Shown in pieces: positions 17,559-27,396 of a stretch of 64,000 nt of DNA (its first letter is position 1; each line of letters starts with the position of its first letter). Source of the stretch: Lentilactobacillus parakefiri (GTDB taxonomy: Bacteria > Bacillota > Bacilli > Lactobacillales > Lactobacillaceae). The stretch lies in NCBI RefSeq assembly GCF_002157585.1, contig NZ_BDGB01000041.1, positions 1-64,000 of the forward strand, written 5' to 3'. Under the pieces are notes generated by a model, which saw nothing but the letters and a program-made list of their open reading frames with translations, was not told the DNA's origin and did no database searches. The translations under genes and the position numbers were made by a program.

Positions 17559-17593
17559 AAGCATTAAACCGGTTTAATCCCAATTTAATGCTT
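17559..17593 (-). terminator. Terminator of the aldo/keto reductase gene, overlapping the rbsR operator
   Basis: Perfect 10-bp stem: AAGCATTAAA (17559-17568) and TTTAATGCTT (17584-17593), followed on the minus strand by TTTTATTT. The operator at 17563-17578 overlaps one arm and most of the loop. Confidence 0.65.
17563..17578. promoter_or_regulatory. 16-bp LacI-type operator upstream of rbsR
   Basis: ATTAAACCGGTTTAAT is perfectly symmetric with the CG centre typical of LacI-family sites. It lies in the -35 region of rbsR, where binding would block transcription. Confidence 0.75.
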
Positions 17594-17623
17594 ATTTTAA
17601 ACAAGCTATTTGCAGTTTAGCAA

Positions 17624-18613
17624 TTATTCTTTAACGATTTTATCAATTTGCGCTAATTCATCTGAAGTAAAGTCAAGATTCTCCAATGCTTTTAGATTGT
17701 CTTCCAAATGATTAATCTTAGAAGCACCAGTAACCACACTGGCAACCGTTGGATCATGCAAAAGCCAAGCCAACGACATCTGAGCCAGATTTTGATTACG
17801 ATTCTTGGCCATGTCATTGAGTTCATTTAACTTCTTAACCAACTCATCTTTGCCATGCTTAATCACAAATTCATTACTCCAATGAATTTTGACATCATCA
17901 TCCATCCCGTTTAGATATTTGTCAGTCAGCAAGCCTTCAGCCAGTGGCCCATATGCAACCAATGCCTTGTTGTTTTGACTAAGGGTCTTCAACAAGCCAT
18001 CGGCTTCGATACCGCGGTTAAGCATATTATACGATGCCTGGTTGACAACAAACGGCGTATGGAATTCCTTGAAGTACTTAATAATTTCGGCGGTTTGGGC
18101 TGCGTTATAGTTAGAAATCCCAATGTAAAGGGCTTTTCCGGAGCGGACAATTTCATCGAGCGCTTCGGCAGTTTCTTCAAGACTGGTATTGGGATCGAAC
18201 CGGTGGCTGTAATAGATGTCCACATAATCCAGGCCCATGCGTTTTAAACTGCCGTCAAGGGCGTTGACCAACGTTTTCTTTGAAGAGAAGTTACCATAAG
18301 GGCCAGGCCACATATTAAATCCTGCTTTAGTGGTGATGACCAATTCATCACGGTACGGCTTAAGGTTGGCACGATACACTTCACCAAACATCCGCTCGGC
18401 AGCGCCGGCACTCGGACCGTAATTATAAGCATTATCAAAACTAAAGATTCCTAAATCAAAGGCCTTCAAAATGACTTTTTCACTGTCGCCATAGTTGGCG
18501 TCATCGCCAAAACTATGCCACAATCCGAATGATAGTGCCGGCAGTTGGAGCCCAGAATTTCCTGCTCTGCGTACCACTGCGTTTTCATAACGATCGTCAT
18601 TTGCCTTATACAT
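17624..18613 (-). CDS. Aldo/keto reductase (YghZ/glyceraldehyde-3-phosphate reductase type)
   Basis: NADPH-dependent reductase of aldehydes and ketones, 329 residues, (beta/alpha)8 barrel. Catalytic tetrad in context: Asp and Tyr in FDNAYNYG, Lys in ITTKAGFNMWPGPYGNFSSKK, His in YYSHRFDP. The start (RYENAVVRRAGNSGLQLPALSFGLW) and the MWPGPYG motif match the YghZ/MgrA subgroup, which reduces L-glyceraldehyde 3-phosphate or methylglyoxal in E. coli. Physiological substrate here unknown. GAGGTGG precedes the ATG. It shares its terminator region with the rbsR promoter. Confidence 0.88.
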   Translation of the reverse strand: MYKANDDRYENAVVRRAGNSGLQLPALSFGLWHSFGDDANYGDSEKVILKAFDLGIFSFDNAYNYGPSAGAAERMFGEVYRANLKPYRDELVITTKAGFNMWPGPYGNFSSKKTLVNALDGSLKRMGLDYVDIYYSHRFDPNTSLEETAEALDEIVRSGKALYIGISNYNAAQTAEIIKYFKEFHTPFVVNQASYNMLNRGIEADGLLKTLSQNNKALVAYGPLAEGLLTDKYLNGMDDDVKIHWSNEFVIKHGKDELVKKLNELNDMAKNRNQNLAQMSLAWLLHDPTVASVVTGASKINHLEDNLKALENLDFTSDELAQIDKIVKE

Positions 18614-18638
18614 AAATTAAACCACCTCGTAAAATATT

Positions 18639-19598
18639 TTATCTTCCAAACAGCTTACCAACGGATTTGTGATTGTGAATCAAATTAATGGCCTCACCAA
18701 ATAATTGACCCACAGAGACAACCTCCAATTTTTCAAATTGATCAGCTTTTGAAATACTAATTGAATCTGTCACAATAACTTTTTTGATTGGTGAATCCTG
18801 AAGCCGCTGTTGGGCATCCCCTGAAAAGACGGCATGAGTCGCAATCGCAAAGACGTCGGTTGTGCCAGCCTTCTTTAAAGTTTCAGCCGCAATCGTGAGT
18901 TTAAATGCGGTATCGATCATGTCATCGACGATAATCGCCCGCTTACCTTTAACACTGCCAATAACTGATTCGGGAACCGTCGTAGCGTCTTCAGGCGATC
19001 GGTTGTCAATGATGGCAATTGGGGCACTCAAAAGTTCGGCGAATTTTCGGGCCCGCGAAACCCCCGTATGGTCTGGGGAAACAACGACCACATCGGAACT
19101 CTTATGTGTTTTGACAAAGTAGTCTGCCAGCAGGGTATCCGCCTTCAAATGATCAACAGGAATGTTAAAGAATCCCTGGATCTGGTCAGCATGCAGATCA
19201 AGCGCAACGACCCGGTCAACGCCATCCATCTCTAAGAAAGAAGCGACTAATTTGGCAGTGATCGGCTCTCTGGAGCGGGCCTTTCTGTCGGCACGTGAAT
19301 AACCGTAATAAGGGATCACCACGTTAATTGACTTGGCACTTGCTCGACGAACCGCATCAACCATAATCAATAACTCCATCAGATTAGAATTAACGGGATC
19401 AGAAACGGACTGAATAATATAAACCTCATCACCCCGAATGCTTTCGTCAACACTAATTTTGATTTCATCATCACTAAACTTTTCAACTGTTGATTTACCA
19501 AGGGGCACACCGACTGCTTTACTGATTTTCTCAGCCAAATGGCGGTTGGAATTCAAAGAAAATAATTTAAGATTGGGATGCGTTTTTGATTCGGCCAT
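18639..19598 (-). CDS. prs: Ribose-phosphate pyrophosphokinase (PRPP synthetase)
   Basis: Makes 5-phosphoribosyl diphosphate, the precursor of purines, pyrimidines, NAD and histidine. Family motifs: [24 protein letters not shown] near the N-terminus, [41 protein letters not shown] and the PRPP-binding [20 protein letters not shown] start it at ATG 19598 ([16 protein letters not shown], 319 residues) because GGAGG falls inside the longer reading frame just before it. An extended -10 promoter lies at 19637-19645, and the IS605-type element ends about 80 bp upstream without disrupting it. Confidence 0.94.
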   Translation of the reverse strand: MAESKTHPNLKLFSLNSNRHLAEKISKAVGVPLGKSTVEKFSDDEIKISVDESIRGDEVYIIQSVSDPVNSNLMELLIMVDAVRRASAKSINVVIPYYGYSRADRKARSREPITAKLVASFLEMDGVDRVVALDLHADQIQGFFNIPVDHLKADTLLADYFVKTHKSSDVVVVSPDHTGVSRARKFAELLSAPIAIIDNRSPEDATTVPESVIGSVKGKRAIIVDDMIDTAFKLTIAAETLKKAGTTDVFAIATHAVFSGDAQQRLQDSPIKKVIVTDSISISKADQFEKLEVVSVGQLFGEAINLIHNHKSVGKLFGR

Positions 19599-19636
19599 GA
19601 TTTCCTCCAAGTATTCTTCTTTACCTATTTATCTAA

Positions 19637-19645
19637 ATTCTACCA
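19637..19645 (-). promoter_or_regulatory. Extended -10 promoter of prs
   Basis: Minus strand TGGTAGAAT (TGG plus -10 TAGAAT). About 40 nt before the chosen ATG. Confidence 0.5.
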
Positions 19646-19678
19646 TAACTTTGGCCTGAACTTGCTAAGAATTCACTG

Positions 19679-19803
19679 GTGAACTACTCGGCCATGAATG
19701 ACCGAGCTTCTGGGAACACCGCTGACTTGCATCATCGTGTAAACGCGCTGATGTAGCGGTTACGGCTATTGACCAGGGCCCATTCCGGGCCTAATTGTTT
19801 AGT
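19679..19803 (-). ncRNA. Probable omega-RNA (TnpB guide RNA scaffold) at the element's right end
   Basis: The 3' end of a tnpB transcript normally forms the guide RNA scaffold. Here the minus strand runs from the tnpB stop through GC-rich pairing segments (GGCCCGGAATGGGCC) to a hairpin GCTCGGTCATTCATGGCCGAG-like stem (CTCGG/CCGAG) and ends TAGTTCAC at 19679, the kind of right-end sequence known from IS605/IS1341 elements. The roughly 20 nt beyond (19659-19678) would serve as guide. Structure is inferred by analogy. Confidence 0.6.
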
Positions 19804-20940
19804 TTACGCGGTTAAAATATTTTTGGCCGCGTTAATATCCCGATCGTGATGCATATGGCATTGAGGGCACGTCCACTCACGAATTTCTAGTGAATGTTGC
19901 CCATCGTCATAGTCACAATGAGAACAGATTTGACTGGTTTTATATGGACTAACGATTCGCAACTCTTTGCCATACCAGGCGCATTTATACTCTAATTGGA
20001 GTCGCAGTTTTCGCCAGCTTTGATTGGCAATCGCTCTGACAAGCTTGTGATTTCTTATCAGATTTTTGGCTTTCAAATCCTCGATTTTAATCACGTCATA
20101 GTTCGTCACCAGTTGCTTAGTTAGTTGCTGGAGATAGTTATTCCGCTGGTTAGCGATTTTCTCATTGTACTTAGCCACCATGGTTTTTGCCTTTTGGTAG
20201 TTTTTAAAATCCGCTAAGGTTCTGGGTTCAAGAACTTGATTATGGCGATCCCAAGCAATTTCTTTTTCCGCCAACCGTCGGCGGCGGGCAAGCTTCCTTT
20301 CCCAATGGCGCTTCCTATCAGCCATGAGTTTATCAAACCGCACAGTAGGATACTTCTCGCCATCACTGGTAATCATCAGGTCAGAAACCCCCAGATCAAT
20401 CCCAACTGATTGATTGGTTTTATCAAGTTGTTTAATATCAGTATCAAGCAGTAAAATTGCATAGAACTTCTTAGTTGCTGATAATCGAATCGTCGCACTT
20501 TTAATCTTACCAGAAATTTTCCGGCCACATTTATATCGCACGACCCCCAATTTAGGAAGCCTTAAGTAACTGCTATCAATCATTCGAATCCCCATCTTAG
20601 ATTGGTAACTTTGCTTCGGATATTTCCGAGACTTAAACTTTGGAAATCCCTTGTGATTCCTAAAAAATCGCTTGTACGCCTCCATCAGGTCATGATTTGT
20701 CGACTGTAAGCTCGTGCTCTCAGCTTCTTTCAACCAAGGGTATTGTATTTTTAGTGCCGGAAGTAGATTATTCAGCGCAAACGCATTTAAAAATGGTGCC
20801 TGGGGGTTATTTTCATGACGTTGAATCATCATGGTCAACATTTGATTCCAGACAAACAGGTTATAGCCAAAGTTGAGTTTAATTTTGAGCTGCTGTTCAG
20901 CGTTGGGGTAGATGCGTAACTTAACCCCTTTGAGAACCAT
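19804..20940 (-). CDS. tnpB: TnpB, RNA-guided nuclease of an IS605-family element
   Basis: 378 residues. RuvC-like catalytic residues are visible: Asp in SVGIDLGVSDLMITSDG, Glu in VIKIEDLKAKNLI, Asp in HHDRDINAAKNI; the zinc finger is CSHCDYDD...CPQC. The N-terminal LRIYPNAEQQLKIKLNFGYNLFVWNQML is the OrfB_IS605 helix-turn-helix region. Family members cut DNA next to a short target-adjacent motif using an RNA from the element's right end, which helps retain the transposon; TnpB is the ancestor type of Cas12. No damage is seen, so it may be functional although the companion tnpA at 21031-21412 is dead. G-rich ribosome site (GGGGGGG) before the ATG. Confidence 0.92.
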   Translation of the reverse strand: MVLKGVKLRIYPNAEQQLKIKLNFGYNLFVWNQMLTMMIQRHENNPQAPFLNAFALNNLLPALKIQYPWLKEAESTSLQSTNHDLMEAYKRFFRNHKGFPKFKSRKYPKQSYQSKMGIRMIDSSYLRLPKLGVVRYKCGRKISGKIKSATIRLSATKKFYAILLLDTDIKQLDKTNQSVGIDLGVSDLMITSDGEKYPTVRFDKLMADRKRHWERKLARRRRLAEKEIAWDRHNQVLEPRTLADFKNYQKAKTMVAKYNEKIANQRNNYLQQLTKQLVTNYDVIKIEDLKAKNLIRNHKLVRAIANQSWRKLRLQLEYKCAWYGKELRIVSPYKTSQICSHCDYDDGQHSLEIREWTCPQCHMHHDRDINAAKNILTA

Positions 20941-21030
20941 GATGGCGCCCCCCCCTTACCATTGTTATGATTAAATTATACATAACTGTATCGTTACAAG
21001 GGAAGGGGAACATTCAGATAATTAAGCATG

Positions 21031-21412
21031 AACGAACCAATGACTATGATTTTAATTTTCATTTAGTTTGAGTCGCCAAATACCACAAAGCCATCTTCAC
21101 TACCCCTGAAAGGGTTAATAGTTTGAAACGAATTCTGCGAGAGATTGCCAGCCGCATGGGGTCGAGCTTCAAAAACTGGAGGTGATGCCTAACCACGTGC
21201 ACCTGATGATTAGTTTCCCCACGAAAATGACGCCGGCTTCGGTTGTAAAGTCATTTAAAGGGGGTTCGGCACGTCAGTGGTTCAGCCAATTTCCGGAAAC
21301 CAAGCAACAATTATAGAGTGGCCATTTATGGACTCCCAGTTACTTTATGAGTACCTTAGGCAATGTGTCCAAAGAAGTGGTTGCCCAATACATTAATTCC
21401 CAATTGGCTTAA
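21031..21412 (+). pseudogene. tnpA: Degenerate IS200/IS605 TnpA (HUH transposase)
   Basis: Divergent from tnpB. Piecing frames together gives a recognisable Y1 transposase: DYDFNFHLV-stop-VAKYHKAIFTTPERVN, then LKRILREIASRMG, then LEVMPNHVHLMISFPTKM with the metal-binding HVH, then KSFKGGSARQWFSQFPETKQQL-stop-SGHLWTPSYF and KEVVAQYINSQL. Damage: TGA at 21069-21071 where relatives have Trp, a 1-nt loss near 21165-21172, and TAG at 21314-21316 where relatives have Trp. The element therefore cannot move by itself but could be moved by a related TnpA elsewhere. The exact start is uncertain. The next 76 bp to recD2 probably hold the element's left end, whose boundary I cannot fix. Confidence 0.85.
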
Positions 21413-21488
21413 TACAATGGCGGGCGCCCAAGACATTGATTCATCTCAGCATTAAAATACCTTTTCTCAACTGGCGCCGCTTATAAAC

Positions 21489-23948
21489 CTACGCCTTTAG
21501 AAAGTCTCGGGGATTGACATCTCCCATGCCAATCATCGGATCAATTAAGTTTTGGTTGATCACTTCCATCGTCAAATGATCGGGCAAATTTTTAACGTCA
21601 TCCTCATCCACACCTTGTTCAGCCTGAGAGTTACTGGTGGCCCCTTTTTCACCGGCGTCTAAATCCGTTTGAATCCCAATTTGATCCACCAGTCGTTTGA
21701 CCAAACTGGTTTGGCGGTTAACCGAAACATTTCTGACGCATTGTTCGAAGGCCTCTTTTTCACCCAGCAGAATCAAGAAGTCGCTGGCACGGGTCACCGC
21801 GGTATACAGCAGGTTACGCTGAAGCATCCGCGAAAATTGGCGAACGATTGGCAGGATCACCATTTTAAACTCACTACCCTGCGCCTTATGAATCGAAGTA
21901 CAGTAGGCCAGGGTAAATTGGGTCCATTCATTCTTCTCATAGGTGACTTCGGTTTCATCAAAATCAATCGTAATTTTATTGGGAATTTTCTGTCCTTTTG
22001 GGGCTTCCATTGAGACGATGATCCCAATATCACCATTAAAAACGTTGTTCTCAGGATTATTCACCAGCTGCAGAACTTTGTCGCCAATTCGATACGTATG
22101 CTCCCTGATCGTAACTGACTTTTTACCCGTGGCATCCCCCTGCCAGACGTTTTGAACCACGTCATTTAACCGGTCAATGCCGGCTCGACCTCGGTACATC
22201 GGTGCCAGGACCTGAACATCCATCAAGCCAAAATCTTTTTGCTTGGCACGCTTAGTCACTTGTTCGATGACCGACGAAATCTGATATTCGTTGCACGGGA
22301 TGAACGAACGGTCCGCTTGATTCTGAGTAAAACTATCGGACAGTTCTCCCCGATGAATATCATGAGCCAACTGAATAATCGATGACCCCTTCTCCTGGCG
22401 GTAAATGGTATTCAACTGCATGGCGGGAATCTGCTTTGAGACCAACAAATCATGAAATACTTGGCCCGGCCCCACTGAAGGTAATTGATCCTGGTCCCCG
22501 ACCAAAACCACCTGCATATGATTGGGAATTGCTCGAACCAATGACCTGAACAGGTAAGTATCCACCATTGACATCTCATCAATGATTAACAGGGCACCCT
22601 CAATATCGTTGGTTCCAGTAGTGTCATTAGATTCGCGCCCGTTCAAGCCAAGCAGTCGGTGAATCGTACTGGCAGGCAGACCAGTCGATTCGGTCATGTG
22701 TTTAGCAGCTCGACCAGTTGGCGCGGCCAGGACAATTGGAAACGGCTTGTTTTTATAGGAATTGATATCCAGTGAATACTCGTGCAGCCGCGCATAAGTG
22801 TTGACAATCCCATTGATAATCGTCGTTTTTCCAGTTCCCGGGCCACCCGTTAAAATAAAGGCCGGTGACTGAATGGCTTGAACAATGGCGGCCACTTGGG
22901 AATCATCATAATTAATATCGAATTGTTTTTCAACAACTCGCAGCTGCTTTTTAATGGCGGCTTCTTTGAGCTGATCTTCATCATCCTTATTCTTGATCAC
23001 CCGGTTTAAATGGTCGGCGATTTGGACTTCGGCATTATAAAGCCGGGTCAAATAAATTCGGTCTTCTTCACCAACGACTTTACCTTCTTTAGCCAGTTGG
23101 ACCAGACTTTCGGCCAACTTTTTCCCGGGGATTTGCTGCTGGGAATTACCTTCCAATACGCTGGCTGCAGTCTTAATGAGTGGTCCAGTTGTGGTATAGG
23201 TATCCCCATTTTGAAGGCATAACTCATCAATCGCATACATCAACCCTGCGCGAATCCGTTCATTAGAATCCGGGACAATCCCTAATCGAAGGGCGATGGC
23301 ATCGGCTTTTTTGAAACTGATACCGTCAATGTCCTCAACTAATTGGTAAGGATTATTAGAAATAATTCTCAACGCATCTTCATGATATTTTTGGTAAATA
23401 GCAGAAGCAATCGAGCTGGAAAACCCATAGCTGTTTAATCCAACAATCACCTTTTCCAAGTTATCATCGGCGTTAAGGTTCTCAATGATTGCCGCACGCA
23501 GTTTAGCACTGATGGGAACATCGTCCAGGACACGATTATCCGCGGTAATCTTTTCAATTGCATCATCACCGAGAACCTCCACCACCCGTTCTGCTGTTTT
23601 CTTGCCAATTCCTGGAAACTGGTCGCCAGATAAATATTTGACGACCCCTTCTTTGGTGGTTGCGATCACACTGGTGTAGTTGATGGCCTGGAATTGCTTG
23701 CCATAGCGGGGATGGTCGACCAGCTTGCCGGTGAAATGATAGCTGTTTTCTTCAACCAAATCGCCAAAGTTCCCAGTAACGACGATTTCATCTTCTGGCC
23801 AATTGACATTCGTTTCCGTAATCTCAACCAGGACGACTTTGTAAAAACTGTCGTTGCTCGAAAAGAAGATCGCCTTCAATCGACCATCAACATATTGCGG
23901 TTCGTGATTATTCTGTTCTGAGCCAAATAAATCCATTGAATGGTCCAA
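21489..23948 (-). CDS. recD2: RecD2-type ATP-dependent DNA helicase
   Basis: Superfamily 1B 5'-3' DNA helicase of bacteria lacking RecBC; linked to repair and replication-fork recovery. Order: N-terminal OB-like region, helix-hairpin-helix units (FPGIGKKTAERVVEVLG near 110; NPYQLVEDIDGISFKKAD near 205), then RecA-like motor with Walker A GGPGTGKTTIINGI, motif II LLIIDEMSMVD, GDQDQLPSVGPG and the C-terminal motif TSIHKAQGSEF. TTG 23948 is the best start: AAGGAGG lies 6 nt before it (819 residues); ATG 23936 is the alternative, 18 nt away. Downstream of a TPR-protein gene and probably cotranscribed with it. Confidence 0.92.
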   Translation of the reverse strand: MDHSMDLFGSEQNNHEPQYVDGRLKAIFFSSNDSFYKVVLVEITETNVNWPEDEIVVTGNFGDLVEENSYHFTGKLVDHPRYGKQFQAINYTSVIATTKEGVVKYLSGDQFPGIGKKTAERVVEVLGDDAIEKITADNRVLDDVPISAKLRAAIIENLNADDNLEKVIVGLNSYGFSSSIASAIYQKYHEDALRIISNNPYQLVEDIDGISFKKADAIALRLGIVPDSNERIRAGLMYAIDELCLQNGDTYTTTGPLIKTAASVLEGNSQQQIPGKKLAESLVQLAKEGKVVGEEDRIYLTRLYNAEVQIADHLNRVIKNKDDEDQLKEAAIKKQLRVVEKQFDINYDDSQVAAIVQAIQSPAFILTGGPGTGKTTIINGIVNTYARLHEYSLDINSYKNKPFPIVLAAPTGRAAKHMTESTGLPASTIHRLLGLNGRESNDTTGTNDIEGALLIIDEMSMVDTYLFRSLVRAIPNHMQVVLVGDQDQLPSVGPGQVFHDLLVSKQIPAMQLNTIYRQEKGSSIIQLAHDIHRGELSDSFTQNQADRSFIPCNEYQISSVIEQVTKRAKQKDFGLMDVQVLAPMYRGRAGIDRLNDVVQNVWQGDATGKKSVTIREHTYRIGDKVLQLVNNPENNVFNGDIGIIVSMEAPKGQKIPNKITIDFDETEVTYEKNEWTQFTLAYCTSIHKAQGSEFKMVILPIVRQFSRMLQRNLLYTAVTRASDFLILLGEKEAFEQCVRNVSVNRQTSLVKRLVDQIGIQTDLDAGEKGATSNSQAEQGVDEDDVKNLPDHLTMEVINQNLIDPMIGMGDVNPRDFLKA

Positions 23949-23975
23949 GACGGTCCTCCTTGCTCCTGATGACAA

Positions 23976-24716
23976 TTACTTTTTCGGCTTGTCTTTGTTG
24001 ATTTGGATAACTTTTTCAATATCTTTCAATTTTTGCTGACCCTTTTCAAAATAATCGGGGTCTTCGTGTTTGGCTTTTGCAAAGTAGTTTTCAAAGTCTT
24101 CGCCATTCACCATGGCAACCAAGCCGCGATTGAAGTTGGCTTTACCGTTTTCGGGTTCCGTTTTTAACACAATATCGTAGAAGTCCCCCGCCTGGGCAAA
24201 ATTGCCAAGGGCCAAAAGATTGTCACCGATCATTTGATTCACGTCCGGATCATCATGTCGAGCGCTTTGAGCCGATAAAGCAAAAACCATCGCCCGCTTG
24301 TTGTCACCTTTGGCCATATAGCTTTGGGCAAGCATGATATAAGATTCTGCCTGAAGCTTTTTGTCGTCGATTTCTTGAAAGAGTTTGATGGCTTTATCAT
24401 ATTCGGCTGCTGCATAGTAGACATTCCCAAGACCAAATTTCAGGGTGTCTTGAACATCTGCGCCGGACTTGTCAAATAAACCGAGTGCTTTCATCAATAG
24501 CTCTTCAGCCTGTTCATAGTCTTTAGCTTCAACCAAAAATGCTGCCAGGTCATAGTAGTTGTGATAGTTGGTTGGGTCACGATCGACTTTTTCAACCAAC
24601 TTGTGGATTGCCGCTTTGGCCTTTGCTTCCTCAGCCTCGCGCTTCTTGGTATATTTACGTTGATTTTCCTGATTTTTTGCTTGTAATTTTTTAATTTTAT
24701 CTGAATTATTTGCCAT
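23976..24716 (-). CDS. TPR-repeat protein
   Basis: 246 residues from ATG 24716 (MANNSDKIKKLQAKNQENQRKY), set by AGGTGAC upstream. A highly charged N-terminal helix (to about residue 45) is followed by about five tetratricopeptide repeats, e.g. YYDLAAFLVEAKDYEQAEELLMKAL and GLGNVYYAAAEYDKAIKLFQEI. Such proteins act as protein-binding scaffolds; partner unknown. It sits between a histidine phosphatase gene (8 nt gap) and recD2, in an arrangement that suggests one transcript. No signal peptide, so cytoplasmic. Confidence 0.8.
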   Translation of the reverse strand: MANNSDKIKKLQAKNQENQRKYTKKREAEEAKAKAAIHKLVEKVDRDPTNYHNYYDLAAFLVEAKDYEQAEELLMKALGLFDKSGADVQDTLKFGLGNVYYAAAEYDKAIKLFQEIDDKKLQAESYIMLAQSYMAKGDNKRAMVFALSAQSARHDDPDVNQMIGDNLLALGNFAQAGDFYDIVLKTEPENGKANFNRGLVAMVNGEDFENYFAKAKHEDPDYFEKGQQKLKDIEKVIQINKDKPKK

Positions 24717-24724
24717 ATTGTCAC

Positions 24725-25381
24725 CTATACCAAATCTGTCGGGTCTAATTGTTTGTTCAAATAACTGGTGTTGTTCCAATCAATCAATTGATAGGACTGC
24801 CCCTGATCATTGCTTTCCAAAATGGTCGTGCTGGTGTTCGCCAAACCTCCACGTTTTCGTAAATCCGGGAGTCCCACTCCCAGCAAGGCGTTGATTTCTG
24901 CATTGAGCGCGGCGCCATGACTGACGATCATCACATTTTGATCCGGATATGCCCTAACGATCGCGGTGATTGCCGGGGTCATCCGGTTGATGACATCCAG
25001 GTAGCTCTCCCCACCAATCGCCTTTGGATCATATAAATCAGGATGGTTACGAAAGTCTTCGAACTCCTCAGGGTAGGCAAGCTCCACGTCAGCAAACTTT
25101 TGGCCTTCCATTTTGCCCAGGTGAAATTCTTCCAACCGGGACAGCAGTGAAATATCTGGATGACTTTTTAGTTTGCGGCCAATTCGGGCTGCCGTCACCC
25201 GGGCACGTTTGATGGGACTGGCGTAAATATGGGCAAAATTGATTTTCTGAAAATGTTTGCCTAACAAATCCATTTCAGTATAACTCTGAGCCAGCAGCGG
25301 AGAATCGCCACCCGCGCCCTGATAACGGCTTTCAAGATTCCATTCAGTTTTTCCATGACGGACAAAGTACAACTTAGTCAA
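24725..25381 (-). CDS. Histidine phosphatase family protein (phosphoglycerate mutase-like)
   Basis: 218 residues. Catalytic motif LYFVRHGKTEWNLESRYQG (phosphorylated His in RHG) is at the N-terminus, YASPIKRARVTAARIG near 55-70 supplies the second Arg, Glu in LEEFHLGKMEGQ near 85, and the second His in IVSHGAALNAE near 155. TTG 25381 is chosen because GGAGG ends 8 nt before it. The family includes cofactor-dependent phosphoglycerate mutases and broad phosphatases; the sequence resembles the GpmB/PhoE-type phosphatases rather than the glycolytic enzyme. Substrate unknown. Confidence 0.87.
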   Translation of the reverse strand: MTKLYFVRHGKTEWNLESRYQGAGGDSPLLAQSYTEMDLLGKHFQKINFAHIYASPIKRARVTAARIGRKLKSHPDISLLSRLEEFHLGKMEGQKFADVELAYPEEFEDFRNHPDLYDPKAIGGESYLDVINRMTPAITAIVRAYPDQNVMIVSHGAALNAEINALLGVGLPDLRKRGGLANTSTTILESNDQGQSYQLIDWNNTSYLNKQLDPTDLV

Positions 25382-25511
25382 ATGACATTCCTCCAAACTG
25401 CTGTTAGCTTCTTACATTATGACAGGAAACCGGTTTGATTTCAAAACTGAAAACAAAATTCATCTTTGATTATTTGACAAATTGTGTACAATGTTCTTGG
25501 AGGTGTTCTTA

Positions 25512-25907
25512 ATGATAACGATTCACTTAACTGATCCTATCCGCAGCTTACTTTGTGAGCGGCGCTTCAAAAACAAAACCCTGTTACTCATCACTGATGA
25601 TGGTGGCGGAAAATATTCGCTCAAAGGGGGTGCCTGCACAATTGGTGCCAACTTCAGCATGATTATTTTAGATAAACCGGATGCCGACTATCCCGTCCGA
25701 TTAGTTAATCATGCTGGAATCCCCTTATTCACCTCGAACTATGATCTGACATTCCTAGGCAATGGTTTGAAACTCGATTATCAAAACCATAGCATTCGCT
25801 TAAGTGATGATTCTGGTCTCCTCGATGGCGCGGTTCAAATAACCAACGGAGCCGATGTCATCACCGCGTTTCAAAATGGGCTGACGCCTGATCAAGCAGG
25901 TTGTTAA
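25512..25907 (+). CDS. HesB/YneR-like iron-sulfur cluster biosynthesis family protein
   Basis: 131 residues from ATG 25512 (MITIHLTDPIRSLLCERR), with GGAGG 10 nt upstream; upstream ATGs precede the ribosome site. The pattern LLITDDGGGKYSLKGGACTIGANFSMIILDKPDADYP resembles the lactobacillal group annotated as Fe-S cluster biosynthesis (HesB/IscA-like fold), but the usual conserved C-terminal Cys pair of A-type carriers is not obvious, so a scaffold role is doubtful. The only plus-strand gene among minus-strand neighbours; it converges with mnmA, and the gap contains element P6. Confidence 0.6.
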   Translation: MITIHLTDPIRSLLCERRFKNKTLLLITDDGGGKYSLKGGACTIGANFSMIILDKPDADYPVRLVNHAGIPLFTSNYDLTFLGNGLKLDYQNHSIRLSDDSGLLDGAVQITNGADVITAFQNGLTPDQAGC

Positions 25908-25968
25908 GGAAGTTTGACGTGTAACGAGGACTGGGAGATGCTGTTTACGTTCGGCCAATATAAAAAAA

Positions 25969-26146
25969 GGTTGGAACCTAATCCTTTGCATTTGTGATGG
26001 TGACTTTGATCACCACTTCTATCTTGCAAAAAGCTGGGACAAACGGCAGATTCCTGCCATTTAACGAGAAAAGACAACCATTCCAAAACCAGGAATGGTT
26101 GTCTTTTCTCGTTAAACTCTGGGATCTAAACGCCTATTGCCCCCAG
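25969..26146. repeat. Composite palindromic element P6
   Basis: A 5' module of about 65 nt (25969-26033, containing GACTTTGATCACCACTTC) is nearly identical to one in P7 (34873-34940). The palindrome runs 26034-26146: outer CTGGG/CCCAG and GGC; single A facing GTTTA; 6-bp stem GATTCC against GATCCC; loop TGCC facing AGA; inner stem of about 25 bp ending CCATTCC; loop AAAACCA. Same architecture as P1-P4 with different stem sequence. It ends about 10 bp from the mnmA stop. Confidence 0.8.
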
Positions 26147-26156
26147 TCTCATATTT

Positions 26157-27296
<1,140 letters not shown>

Positions 27297-27396
27297 TCAA
27301 TTAGATTCTGGAGAATCCACGAGTTGAAGGTCGTAATTTCCAGTAAAACTAATATTAACTCATTCTTGAAATGAATGCTACTTTTTGTAAGTAAAA

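Noticed and set aside
25474-25492. TTGACA followed by TACAAT upstream of the Fe-S-like gene
   Set aside because: The spacer is only 7 nt, too short for a promoter. A weak TTTGAT with 16-nt spacing exists but is not convincing enough to list.
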